Origin: Psychrobacter arcticus 273-4
GTDB lineage: Bacteria > Pseudomonadota > Gammaproteobacteria > Pseudomonadales > Moraxellaceae
Assembly (NCBI RefSeq): GCF_000012305.1
Contig: NC_007204.1
Span: forward strand, 2,542,001 to 2,606,000
Direction of reading: 5' to 3'
Length of the DNA: 64,000 nt
In this document: piece by piece, positions 16,347 to 24,971 of the stretch
Layout of the letters: each line of letters opens with the position of its first letter
Position numbering within the stretch: position 1 is the first letter of the stretch
Program-made: the position numbers and the translations under genes
The notes under the pieces: generated by a model
The model's database searches: none
Seen by the model: the letters and a program-made list of their open reading frames with translations, nothing else
Told to the model about the DNA's origin: nothing

Positions 16347-19300
16347 CTATAACTTATCAGCAGCCGGACTGTCGTTGTCTTTACCGTGCGGAATCAACCA
16401 TTTAGCAAACCACCCTGACAAGTCATCCATCAAAGTATATACGACTGGAATCACGACCAAACTTAATAGCGTCGAGGTTACCAGACCACCTAACACAGCA
16501 GCAGCCATCGGGCGTCTGAAAGTAGGATCAGCATCACCCCAGCCAAATACGAGCGGCAACATGCCAGCACCCATTGCAATAGTAGTCATAATGATAGGAC
16601 GGGCGCGCTTGCGACATGCATCTATAATTGCCTCAAAACGTTCCAACCCACGGCGCTGCGCAATAATGGCATAGTCCACTAGTAAAATAGAGTTTTTGGT
16701 GGCGATACCCATTAGCATAATAAAACCAATCATCGAAGGCATCGATAGGCTACTGCTCGTAATGACCAAACCCACGAATGCACCGCCTATCGATAGTGGC
16801 AGTGCCATCAAAATAGTAAAAGGCTGTAAAAGCTTACCAAACAGTAGAATTAAGACGCCTAAGATACAGATAATACCTACGGACATGGCAATGACAAAAC
16901 CGCTAAATAGCTCAGCCATGTTTTCCGCTTGACCCTGTGCAATCATCGTAATAGAGGCTGGTAGTTGCTGCATAGTAGGGGTATTTTTAACCGCTTCTAC
17001 CAAATCACCAAGCTCGCCAGCACCAGGCTGCACCGTAACAGTAATTGAGCGTTCACGATCGAGACGGCTGATTTGTGCTGGACCTGTGCCAAAATTGAGA
17101 TCAGCGACTTCGCCGACTCGTACGCCTTGACCGGCTGGGCGTGTACTAGGCACATACAACCCTTCTAACTGATTGACGTTTTGTTTGGCCACATCGGGTA
17201 AGCGCACCACAATAGGAATCTGCCGCGTATCCAAATTCAGCTTGGACAGACGTTGTTCATAATCACCCACTGTCGCTATCCGTAAGGTGGTTGCGATATC
17301 TTGTGTGGTGACACCTTTATCTGCCATCGCTAGCCGATCAGGGGTCACGGTCAGCTCTTGTTGCGGTAAGCTGCGATCACTGGTGACAGCGCCTGCAATC
17401 TGTAGTGCGCGGATATCCGTCATGATTTGTTGCGCGGTCTGTTCTAGCACTTGCGGATTGGTACTGGTCAATGAAAAGCTATATCCCGTCTCACCGCCAC
17501 TCGATAGCCCTACCGTAAAGCGTGCACTGGGCACTTCTGTCAATATGGCACTAATCTGTTGCTCGATCTCTTTTTTAGAGATACGTTCGGCACGTGGGGC
17601 GAGGACGATATCTAGACTGGCGATATTTTTTGCGCCACCGCTTCCACTACTAGAGTTTGGCCCCATTGCTTCTTGCGCCTGCCCAACTGAGGAGAAAACA
17701 TGAGTTACCTCAGGCAGAGCTAGAATGCGTTCACGTGCTAATGCCGTTACCCGTTCGGTATCTTCGAGTTCAACATCAGGGGTCAGCTCAATGCCTACTC
17801 GCGTTTGGTCGATGTCATTATCAGGAATAAACGAGGTTGGTAGCAGCTGCACCAAAGCTAATGACCCTACAAATAATAACAAGGTGGCGCCCATGGTTAA
17901 CCAGCGATGATGAAGTGTCCACGATACTATCTTTAAATACCATGTCATCAATGCGCTTTGCTTTTCGACCCGCTGTTTTTCTGGTCGCAAAATGTAGGCC
18001 GCCATCATGGGCGTAATTAAACGTGCTACCAACAGCGAGGCAAAAATAGCCATCGCTGCTGTCCAGCCAAATTGGCGGAAGAACTGCCCAACTACACCGC
18101 CCATAAAGGCTGTAGGTAAAAATACTGCAATCAAGGTAAAGGTAGTGGCAATAACCGCAAGACCGATTTCGTCAGCAGCTTCCATCGCCGCTTCATAAGG
18201 CGTCTTACCCATCCGTAAATGGCGAATAATGTTTTCGACCTCAACGATAGCGTCATCGACCAGCACACCGATGACCAAGGATAACGCCAATAATGAGATG
18301 ATATTGAGGCTGAAATCAAACAGATACATCCCCAAAAAGGTAGGAATGACCGACAAAGGCAATGCCACAGCGGCAACGATAGTAGCGCGAATATTGCGTA
18401 AGAATAAGAACACCACCACGACTGCTAAAATACCGCCCTCAATCAACATGCGTAATGAAGACTCATAATCTTCTGCCACTGGGGTAGCACGGTCGTAGAC
18501 TTTCTCGACCTCAATATTACTCATCTCAGCACTTAACTGCGCCAGTGCTTCATCCACTCTCTTGGTAACTTCAACTTCACTAGCACCGCGTGAGCGGGTG
18601 ATGTTGAATGCAACGACTGTTTCGCCATCTAGCTTGGCAACAGAGCTAGGATTAGCCGCACCATCCGTTACTTCAGCCATACGCCCTAACGCTTGCGTGC
18701 CTCCAGTAGGTACAGCTATCTGCAAATCGTTAAGCTCGCGAGCGCGCTCTACTGCTCCCAACACTCGAATGGTTTGGGTAGTATTGCCAACTTCGGCTTC
18801 TCCGCCTGCGCTGTCTTGCTGAATACCGGCGATCTGCTGAGATAATTGAGGGATAGAGAGTTGCAAGCCACTGAGCACGATAGGGTCAGCGGCAACGGTA
18901 ATCTCACGCTCAAGACCACCAATACGACTGATAGCGCTTACCCCTTGGATATCAGATAAGCGCTTGGTAATAGTGTCATCAACGAACCAGGATAAGTCCT
19001 CAACACTCATATTATTTCCAGTCACTGAATACGTGACTACTGGAAATCCTGCTGTTGAGACCTTGGTAATAATAGGATCATTCGCGGCTGCGGGTAAGTC
19101 TCCACGTACCTCACCGACTGCTGAGCGTACATCATCCATCGCTTCTTGAATGTCTTTTTCTAATACAAACTCAGTAGCGATAGTAGCTGCACCGGTTTGT
19201 AAGGTAGTACGAATGTGCTTAATACCTTCAATACTAGTCAGCCTATTTTCAATCTTTTTAGCGACATCATTTTCGAGCTGCGACGGTGCGGCTCCGGGCA

Positions 19301-19457
19301 AAGTAACCGTCACTACGACCGCTGGTAAATCAATATCAGGGAACTGCTGCACTTTCATCTGTTGAAAGCCAAACAAACCGCCGAGTGTTAGTAAGACAAA
19401 TAATAAAATCGCAACAAGTGGATTTTTAATTGAATAGGTAGATACATTCATATTCAT
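16347..19457 (-). CDS. RND efflux transporter, permease subunit (AcrB/HAE1 type)
   Basis: A 1036-residue inner-membrane drug/proton antiporter of the resistance-nodulation-division superfamily. It starts with the cytoplasmic tail and first helix (SIKNPLVAILLFVLLTLGGLFGF). It has the large periplasmic porter domains, the proton-relay Asp pair in GVLVDDAIVEVENI near residue 400, and the internal repeat with GIATKNSILLVDYAI near 940. Its start overlaps the adaptor stop by 4 bp (ATGA). No outer-membrane channel gene is next to it, so it would have to share a TolC-like protein encoded elsewhere. Substrate cannot be told from the sequence. Confidence 0.95.
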   Translation of the reverse strand: MNMNVSTYSIKNPLVAILLFVLLTLGGLFGFQQMKVQQFPDIDLPAVVVTVTLPGAAPSQLENDVAKKIENRLTSIEGIKHIRTTLQTGAATIATEFVLEKDIQEAMDDVRSAVGEVRGDLPAAANDPIITKVSTAGFPVVTYSVTGNNMSVEDLSWFVDDTITKRLSDIQGVSAISRIGGLEREITVAADPIVLSGLQLSIPQLSQQIAGIQQDSAGGEAEVGNTTQTIRVLGAVERARELNDLQIAVPTGGTQALGRMAEVTDGAANPSSVAKLDGETVVAFNITRSRGASEVEVTKRVDEALAQLSAEMSNIEVEKVYDRATPVAEDYESSLRMLIEGGILAVVVVFLFLRNIRATIVAAVALPLSVIPTFLGMYLFDFSLNIISLLALSLVIGVLVDDAIVEVENIIRHLRMGKTPYEAAMEAADEIGLAVIATTFTLIAVFLPTAFMGGVVGQFFRQFGWTAAMAIFASLLVARLITPMMAAYILRPEKQRVEKQSALMTWYLKIVSWTLHHRWLTMGATLLLFVGSLALVQLLPTSFIPDNDIDQTRVGIELTPDVELEDTERVTALARERILALPEVTHVFSSVGQAQEAMGPNSSSGSGGAKNIASLDIVLAPRAERISKKEIEQQISAILTEVPSARFTVGLSSGGETGYSFSLTSTNPQVLEQTAQQIMTDIRALQIAGAVTSDRSLPQQELTVTPDRLAMADKGVTTQDIATTLRIATVGDYEQRLSKLNLDTRQIPIVVRLPDVAKQNVNQLEGLYVPSTRPAGQGVRVGEVADLNFGTGPAQISRLDRERSITVTVQPGAGELGDLVEAVKNTPTMQQLPASITMIAQGQAENMAELFSGFVIAMSVGIICILGVLILLFGKLLQPFTILMALPLSIGGAFVGLVITSSSLSMPSMIGFIMLMGIATKNSILLVDYAIIAQRRGLERFEAIIDACRKRARPIIMTTIAMGAGMLPLVFGWGDADPTFRRPMAAAVLGGLVTSTLLSLVVIPVVYTLMDDLSGWFAKWLIPHGKDNDSPAADKL

Positions 19458-20737
19458 GGTGTTGCCTGCACAGCTCTATTTTCCACAATGCGTACCAAGT
19501 CACCATCATTTAAAAAACTACCGCCTTGCTTGACCAATCTAATATCGTTTGGCAAAGGCTCTGCAAGTACGACACTGTCCCCAATACGATCTCCTAGGGT
19601 CACGCGCTGCTGTTGAATACGTCCAACCGTTTTGTCATTCTGGGTTTTGATATCCGTCACTAGCATCACATAATCATAGCCGTCATTGCTGACAACGACG
19701 CTATTGGGCACCGTTTGCATGCGCTCGCTACCGAGCAAAAACTCACCGGTTTGATACATACCCGCACGCGCTGCAGAATTAGCATCTAAGCTCGCATAGA
19801 TAGTAATTTGCCGGTTATTATCCGCTGTCGGAGCGATACGACTCACCTGCCCCATCACCGACTGATCCCTTGGCAAGCTGACTTTAACAGGCGTACCAAG
19901 GTTTACATCACCGATTAACTTGGGATCGATATCAGCACGCCACTCTAAAATACCACCTTTAATAATCGTAAATAGTGGCTCACCACCTGCGACCATACCG
20001 ACCTCAGCTATCTTGTCACTGATTACCCCACTCACTGGCGCAACGACTTTAGCATTCTCAAGGGTTAAGCGCTGATTGCTTAGGCGAGCTTTTGATGCTT
20101 GCAAGGCAGCTGCTGCGCGTATTCTTGAAGTACGGTAACGGTCCGCTTCTTGTTTACTAATGGCATCTATATCAATTAGCGGTAGCACACGTGCCGCATC
20201 CGCGCTGGCATTAGCAAGCGTAGCTTCGGCTTCGGCCACATCTGCTTCTGCTTGCAAGACCTGTTGCTCCATGGCATCGGTATCAAATATCGCTAAAACT
20301 TGACCGGCTTTAACACGCGAACCTTCTTCAACCAATACCCGTTCAATCGCTACCCCATTGATCTTAGCACTGACATTTGCAATATCTTTGGCACTAATCG
20401 TACCGTCAGCTGTTAGCGTGTTGCCGACACTATCTTGACTAGGCTGCACTGTTTCAACTGACAAGACAGCTTGGTCATTGTCTACATTAGTAGGCGCCAT
20501 ATTACTTTGAGTCCCAGCGATAACGGTTGACTCATCTGTAGTCGAGTCATTACCACCCCAATACTTTCCTAGCAGCACACCAATAACCAGCACTGCTACC
20601 AGCACAGGCAATAGCCACACAGGCAGCTTTGACGAAGGTTTATGCTTGGGCATATCAGGATTGCGATAAGGCGGCAGCTCAGGCTCAGGTGTAGGATTAG
20701 ACACTTGCTTATCATTAAGGTCTTGCAGATCACTCAT
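19454..20737 (-). CDS. RND efflux periplasmic adaptor (membrane fusion) subunit
   Basis: A 427-residue adaptor that links the RND permease to an outer-membrane channel. After a proline-rich cytoplasmic N-terminus there is one membrane helix (LPVWLLPVLVAVLVIGVLLG, residues about 38-57). A lipoyl half (DGTISAKDIANVSAKINGVA, VEEGSRVKAGQVLA), an alpha-hairpin rich in Ala/Glu, the second lipoyl half (VVAPVSGVISDKIAEVGMV) and a beta-barrel region follow. It has a helix anchor rather than a lipobox. It is translated before and coupled to the permease. A remnant of the palindromic repeat ends 10 bp before its start codon and so forms its leader. Confidence 0.93.
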   Translation of the reverse strand: MSDLQDLNDKQVSNPTPEPELPPYRNPDMPKHKPSSKLPVWLLPVLVAVLVIGVLLGKYWGGNDSTTDESTVIAGTQSNMAPTNVDNDQAVLSVETVQPSQDSVGNTLTADGTISAKDIANVSAKINGVAIERVLVEEGSRVKAGQVLAIFDTDAMEQQVLQAEADVAEAEATLANASADAARVLPLIDIDAISKQEADRYRTSRIRAAAALQASKARLSNQRLTLENAKVVAPVSGVISDKIAEVGMVAGGEPLFTIIKGGILEWRADIDPKLIGDVNLGTPVKVSLPRDQSVMGQVSRIAPTADNNRQITIYASLDANSAARAGMYQTGEFLLGSERMQTVPNSVVVSNDGYDYVMLVTDIKTQNDKTVGRIQQQRVTLGDRIGDSVVLAEPLPNDIRLVKQGGSFLNDGDLVRIVENRAVQATP

Positions 20738-20747
20738 AATCGGTCTC

Positions 20748-20789
20748 TATAGTTGAAATACTTTAAAGTCTCTACGGTATTGCTGGTGT
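20748..20789 (-). repeat. palindromic intergenic repeat, truncated copy 4
   Basis: Only the first 42 bp of the repeat are present (TATAGTTGAAATACTTTAAAG through TGCTGGTGT). Homology stops at TCTTAGGTTGG. It lies directly upstream of the RND adaptor start, so it forms part of that gene's leader or promoter. Confidence 0.85.
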
Positions 20790-20817
20790 TCTTAGGTTGG
20801 TTTGATACTATTAACTC

Positions 20818-20844
20818 ATGACATCATTCACTCAATGACATCAT
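20818..20844. promoter_or_regulatory. direct repeat ATGACATCAT x2, candidate operator
   Basis: ATGACATCAT occurs twice, separated by 7 bp (period 17). Each unit is itself nearly palindromic (ATGA-YR-TCAT). It lies between the divergent RND operon and the small lysine-rich gene, a typical place for a repressor site. No regulator gene is adjacent, so the factor is unknown. Confidence 0.4.
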
Positions 20845-20938
20845 AATAATGGTGGGATTAGTCCATTAACTTTGCCTGTATATTGATGTTAAGACGCTGA
20901 ATACCCAGCACTTTAAATCATAAATCAAGGAGTCCATC

Positions 20939-21112
20939 ATGGCTAATAAAGAAAAAGTAAAAGCGCTAAAGCAAGAAATAAAAGAAGCCAAGGCAAATAT
21001 CAAAGACCAAAATAAAAACCTTAAAAATCTTAAAAAGGATCTAAAAAAAGCAAAAAAAGAGAAACCCGAGAAACCTGAGAAAAAATCTAAGAGTGAGACA
21101 AAGTCTAAATAA
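20939..21112 (+). CDS. small lysine-rich coiled-coil protein
   Basis: A 57-residue protein starting MANKEKVKALKQEIKEAK and consisting almost wholly of Lys, Glu, Ala, Asn and Leu. It has heptad-like spacing of Leu/Ile/Val over residues 7-38, then a KPEKPEKKSKSE tail. It is predicted to be a very basic helix or coiled coil. AAGGAG lies at good spacing before the ATG, and a strong terminator follows, so this looks like a real monocistronic gene. Function is unknown; similar short basic helical proteins may bind nucleic acid, but nothing here proves that. Confidence 0.75.
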   Translation: MANKEKVKALKQEIKEAKANIKDQNKNLKNLKKDLKKAKKEKPEKPEKKSKSETKSK

Positions 21113-21148
21113 TTTTTATGTTGAAATATACGAATTTGTTAAACGTAC

Positions 21149-21181
21149 AAAAGAGGATGGCATTTGCTGTCCTCTTTTTTT
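21149..21181 (+). terminator. intrinsic terminator of the lysine-rich gene
   Basis: AAAAGAGGA (21149-21157) and TCCTCTTTT (21170-21178) pair, followed by a T-run: a clear rho-independent terminator on the plus strand. Because the stem is A-flanked on the left it may also stop recG transcription from the other side. Confidence 0.75.
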
Positions 21182-21237
21182 ATTTGTTGTTCATGCGCAA
21201 TTTAAGTACTACTCACCAAATCATCTTAGGCACTTTT

Positions 21238-23664
21238 TTAGGCATTGGTATAGCGACTGGCCTCTGGCATCCAGCGATGGATAAGTTGGCTGACATCGAT
21301 TTTTCGTGCAGGATCTGCGATCAAATGCTTCGCCAAACGCTGCGCAATGGCAAATAACTGCTCGTCTCGAATAAGATCTGCCAAATAATAACCAACGTTA
21401 CCCGTTTGACGTTTGCCAAGCAGCTCACCAGGGCCTCGCAGCTCTAAATCTTTTTGTGCAATCACAAAACCATCGGTACTATCACGCAATACATTTAAGC
21501 GTTCAGTACCTGTCTCCGATAAGGGTTTCTGGTACAGCAGCACGCAATAGCTTTTGGTTGAACCACGTCCGACGCGCCCGCGTAACTGGTGCAATTGCGA
21601 CAGACCCAAGCGCTCTGCATTTTCAATAACCATAAGTGAAGCATTTGGCACATCGACACCCACTTCGATTACTGTGGTGGCTATCAACAAATCAAGTTGC
21701 CCAGCTTTAAACGCTTGCATAATGGCTTGTTTATCAGCACCTTTCATTTTGCCATGCACCAACCCAATACGGATATCTAAGCGCTCACTCAAATCTTCAT
21801 AAGTCGCCTCGGCAGCTTGCGCATCTAGCACGCTCGATTCCTCCACCAGCGAGCATACCCAATACGCTTGTCTGCCAGCTTCACAATTGACCGCAATGCG
21901 TTCGATCACGTCGTTACGGCGGTTGCGGTCAATCGTTACGGTAGTAATCGGTGTGCGCCCTGGTGGCAACTCATCGATAATAGAAGTATCCATATCGCCA
22001 TAGACACTCATCGCCAGCGTGCGCGGGATCGGTGTTGCGGTCATAATCAGCTGGTGCGGCGTGCTGCCAGCCACGCCTTTATTGGTCAACGCCATACGTT
22101 GTTCGACACCAAAGCGATGCTGTTCATCGATAATGACCAGTCCCAATTTGGCAAATTTTACCTGCTCTTGGAATAAGGCATGTGTTCCAACAACGATTTG
22201 TACGGTATTCTCGCTCACCGCCTCTAACGCTTCGCGGCGCTGCTTCGCCGTTTGCTTACCAGCAAGCCAGCCAACGCCAATACCTAACGGCTCAAACCAG
22301 TTTTTGAAATTAACCAAATGCTGTTCTGCTAAAATCTCCGTCGGTGCCATGACAGCGACTTGCCAGCCACTATCTAGTGCATAACCCGCCGCGCCCGCTG
22401 CAACCAATGTTTTACCAGCGCCGACATCGCCTTGTACCAACCTAAGCATCGGTATCGAGGTCGCCATATCAGCGGTAATATCCTGCATCACCCTTTTCTG
22501 CGCACCCGTTAAGTCAAATGGCAGCGCACCAAATAATTTATCTGCCAATGGACTTTGGACAGCACATTTTGGCGCTTTATGCTTATGTAATTGCTGACGA
22601 CGATATAATAAGCTGAGCTGGTGAGCGGTTAACTCCTCAATGATTAAACGTTGACAGGCAGCATGCGTGCGGGCGCTTAATTGCGTCAGCAGCTGATATT
22701 GTCGACCAGTGTCAGTATAAGTGGGCGGCGTATGCAGTAAGACCAACGCTTCAAATATCGTCAGGTTATAGACATTATTAGCCATGCTCATAGCGTCTAA
22801 ATTGGCATTATTATTGGTATTATTTTGACTATGATAAATAGAGGACTCAGCTCTATTGACGCTGTTATTACTGCTATCACTAACACTGCTATCACTAAAA
22901 CTGCTATCACTAAAACTATTGTCAGGCACACTACGTGCGAGTGTGGAGAATATATCTTCTGGATAATCGGTTTCTGCAACGGACAATTTAGCAAGTTCAA
23001 AAGGCGCTAATGGCAAATCTGCCACCACTGAAAAATCCTCAGGCGTAAACAAGGTCATCGGCAAACCCTGACTGCGAACCGTTTGCAGCGCAAGCTTGAT
23101 TAAGGTGCGCAGCTTGTTTTGATGTAAACCTTTGACACTGGGATAAATCGGCTCTAAACCCGTGTTTACGATGGCTTCATTACTACTGATAATCTGATAT
23201 TCAGGATGATGTATCTGCTTGCCATAGCGGCTGACTTTGACTTCGCCAAACAGTTGCAGATGTGTGCCGACACTCATTGTTTGCGCAAGACCGCGATAGA
23301 CCTTAAAAAAGCGTAGCGATATCGTACCGGTATCATCATCTACTATCACTGTCATGCCACTACGATTGGTATCGACATGTACTACTCGCCCTGTAATTAA
23401 AGCCGCTTGCCCGTGACCAACATCGCCTATTGATACCAAGCGACTGCGATCTTCGTAATCACGTGGCAGATGCAGCAACAAATCAAAGATACGATTGATA
23501 CCCAGCTGGGTCAATTGCTCTACTACTTTTGGACCCACACCGGCCAGCGCCGTCACTGGTAAATCAAGTGCCGAGGCGGCCTTATCAGAGCTTGCATGTT
23601 TTGCTGCACTGTCCAACACAGAATCTGATGAATGAGCTGACATAGGGCTAAGCGATGTGGGCAT
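21238..23664 (-). CDS. recG: ATP-dependent DNA helicase RecG with low-complexity insert
   Basis: RecG remodels stalled replication forks and branch-migrates Holliday junctions. The wedge domain lies near the N-terminus, with LAGVGPKVVEQLTQLGI near residue 42 and LLHLPRDYEDRS. The helicase motifs follow: LVQGDVGAGKTLVAA (Walker A), IIDEQHRFG (Walker B), TATPIPRTLAMS and QLRGRVGRG. At 808 residues it is about 110 longer than usual. There is an N-terminal extension of about 30 residues and an insert near residues 235-290 made largely of Ser, Asn and Asp, encoded partly by a 15-bp tandem repeat. ATG 23664 has AGGA upstream; a TTG codon directly before it is less likely. Confidence 0.94.
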   Translation of the reverse strand: MPTSLSPMSAHSSDSVLDSAAKHASSDKAASALDLPVTALAGVGPKVVEQLTQLGINRIFDLLLHLPRDYEDRSRLVSIGDVGHGQAALITGRVVHVDTNRSGMTVIVDDDTGTISLRFFKVYRGLAQTMSVGTHLQLFGEVKVSRYGKQIHHPEYQIISSNEAIVNTGLEPIYPSVKGLHQNKLRTLIKLALQTVRSQGLPMTLFTPEDFSVVADLPLAPFELAKLSVAETDYPEDIFSTLARSVPDNSFSDSSFSDSSVSDSSNNSVNRAESSIYHSQNNTNNNANLDAMSMANNVYNLTIFEALVLLHTPPTYTDTGRQYQLLTQLSARTHAACQRLIIEELTAHQLSLLYRRQQLHKHKAPKCAVQSPLADKLFGALPFDLTGAQKRVMQDITADMATSIPMLRLVQGDVGAGKTLVAAGAAGYALDSGWQVAVMAPTEILAEQHLVNFKNWFEPLGIGVGWLAGKQTAKQRREALEAVSENTVQIVVGTHALFQEQVKFAKLGLVIIDEQHRFGVEQRMALTNKGVAGSTPHQLIMTATPIPRTLAMSVYGDMDTSIIDELPPGRTPITTVTIDRNRRNDVIERIAVNCEAGRQAYWVCSLVEESSVLDAQAAEATYEDLSERLDIRIGLVHGKMKGADKQAIMQAFKAGQLDLLIATTVIEVGVDVPNASLMVIENAERLGLSQLHQLRGRVGRGSTKSYCVLLYQKPLSETGTERLNVLRDSTDGFVIAQKDLELRGPGELLGKRQTGNVGYYLADLIRDEQLFAIAQRLAKHLIADPARKIDVSQLIHRWMPEASRYTNA
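22870..22914. repeat. 15-bp in-frame minisatellite inside recG
   Basis: Three tandem copies of ACTGCTATCACTAAA (the first ends AAC). On the coding strand this gives repeated FSDSS/VSDSS. Since 15 is a multiple of three, gain or loss of units keeps the frame. Confidence 0.9.
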
Positions 23665-23745
23665 CAAAAATCCTAACAGAGTTAATGTAAAGTCTTATAG
23701 ACTGGGCGGTATGATTTCAAAAACCCGTACTATCTTATAAGATAT

Positions 23746-24725
23746 ACCCCACTCTCAACTTCGAAAGTGATTGAAAAAAGAAGAGCATCTCACTAATCTA
23801 TTGTTTTCGACCAAGAATACAACGGAGTCATGAGATGCCCATAGACGAATTTATCATCAATATCTATTTAATGGTAGAGCAATATTACAAAATAGTCGTT
23901 ACTGAACCCTTGCGAGGTGCAGGTTACGCGCCAAAGCTGAGTGATCCTGAGATCATTTGCATGGAACTGGTCGGTGAATTTTTAAACCTTGATCAAGACA
24001 AACAGATTTGGCAATATTTTACCCAGCACTGGCAAGCCTGGTTTCCAGCCATAGGCTCATATCCTAACTTCGCAAAGCATTGCGCGAATCTGTGGCAAGT
24101 CAAACAGCGGATACAAGATAACGTCAGTCAACTTGAGGGCCGTGACAACATCCATTTTATGGATGGTTTTCCGATACCCGTCTGTCATTATGGACGCGCT
24201 TATCGGCATAAAAACTATCAAGACTTAGCGGCTTTTAGCTACTGTGCGGCTAAGCAAGAGAGGTACTATGGCTTTGAAGGACATTTGCTTGTTAACTTAT
24301 CGGGCATGATTAAAGGCTTTACCTTTGCTCCTGCCAATGTTGATGAAAGAGCGGTTGCGCCTGATATTACTGACAATATCTATGGTTTGCTCGGCGCTGA
24401 TAAAGGGTATATCAGCCCTAGTCTCACTCAGTACTACGACGCTCAAGGAGTGGATTTACAAACGCCACTCAGAGCTAACATGAAAGAGGATAGACCCAAA
24501 CCTGTGGTAAAACGGCTAATGAAAGCCCGCCGTATCGTTGAAACAGTCATTGGTCAGCTATCAGAACGATTTAATATACAAAGGGTACGAGCAAGAGATT
24601 TATGGCATTTGTCTCATCGATTGATTCGTAAAATTCTGTCACATAATCTATGCTTTGTACTCAACAAAAAACTTGGTAACCCGCCACTTCAGTTTGAATT
24701 GCTTATTTCAAGTTGAGAGTGGGGT
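23746..24725 (+). mobile_element. complete IS982-family insertion sequence
   Basis: A 980-bp element bounded by a 16-bp perfect inverted repeat (ACCCCACTCTCAACTT at 23746-23761, its complement at 24710-24725). It is flanked by an exact 7-bp direct repeat AAGATAT at 23739-23745 and 24726-24732. One intact transposase gene fills it. Perfect ends and target duplication point to a recent, probably still active insertion between recG and the patatin-like gene. The remaining spacer 24733-24971 shows no gene. Confidence 0.93.
23835..24716 (+). CDS. IS982-family transposase
   Basis: A 293-residue DDE transposase. The catalytic region shows HFMDGFPIPVCHYGRAYRHK near residue 108 (first Asp), LLGADKGYIS near 189 (second Asp) and RRIVETVIGQLSERFNIQRVRARD near 234 (Glu), the order and spacing of the IS982 family. 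The N-terminal part (DEFIINIYLMVEQYYK ... LSDPEIICMELVGEFL) is also typical. The frame is intact from ATG 23835 and ends 9 bp before the right end of the element. Confidence 0.93.
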   Translation: MPIDEFIINIYLMVEQYYKIVVTEPLRGAGYAPKLSDPEIICMELVGEFLNLDQDKQIWQYFTQHWQAWFPAIGSYPNFAKHCANLWQVKQRIQDNVSQLEGRDNIHFMDGFPIPVCHYGRAYRHKNYQDLAAFSYCAAKQERYYGFEGHLLVNLSGMIKGFTFAPANVDERAVAPDITDNIYGLLGADKGYISPSLTQYYDAQGVDLQTPLRANMKEDRPKPVVKRLMKARRIVETVIGQLSERFNIQRVRARDLWHLSHRLIRKILSHNLCFVLNKKLGNPPLQFELLISS

Positions 24726-24971
24726 AAGATATAGGCAATTCAATTTAAAAATGATAGCGGGCTAATGATATGAGTGACTCTTTCTAAGTAGACTAAACGA
24801 TATCTCATAAAATACTAAGCCATCACGATTATAACTGACAATGCCATTGCTTATAATGAGCTATTTAGTAATACTGCCGCACAAAGCGATAAAGGCAAAT
24901 AAGCGATTGATATAATCGCCATCACTAATGACTTCTTTGCTAAATTATGGCGATTATTTAAGGTAATTTTT

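Noticed and set aside
17287-17703. 138-codon plus-strand frame opposite the RND permease
   Set aside because: It is a shadow frame of a strongly coding minus-strand gene; no ribosome-binding site and no recognisable domain.
22861-22920. Possible CRISPR-like array from the short repeats in recG
   Set aside because: Units are contiguous 15-bp copies with no spacers and lie in frame in a coding region, so this is a minisatellite.
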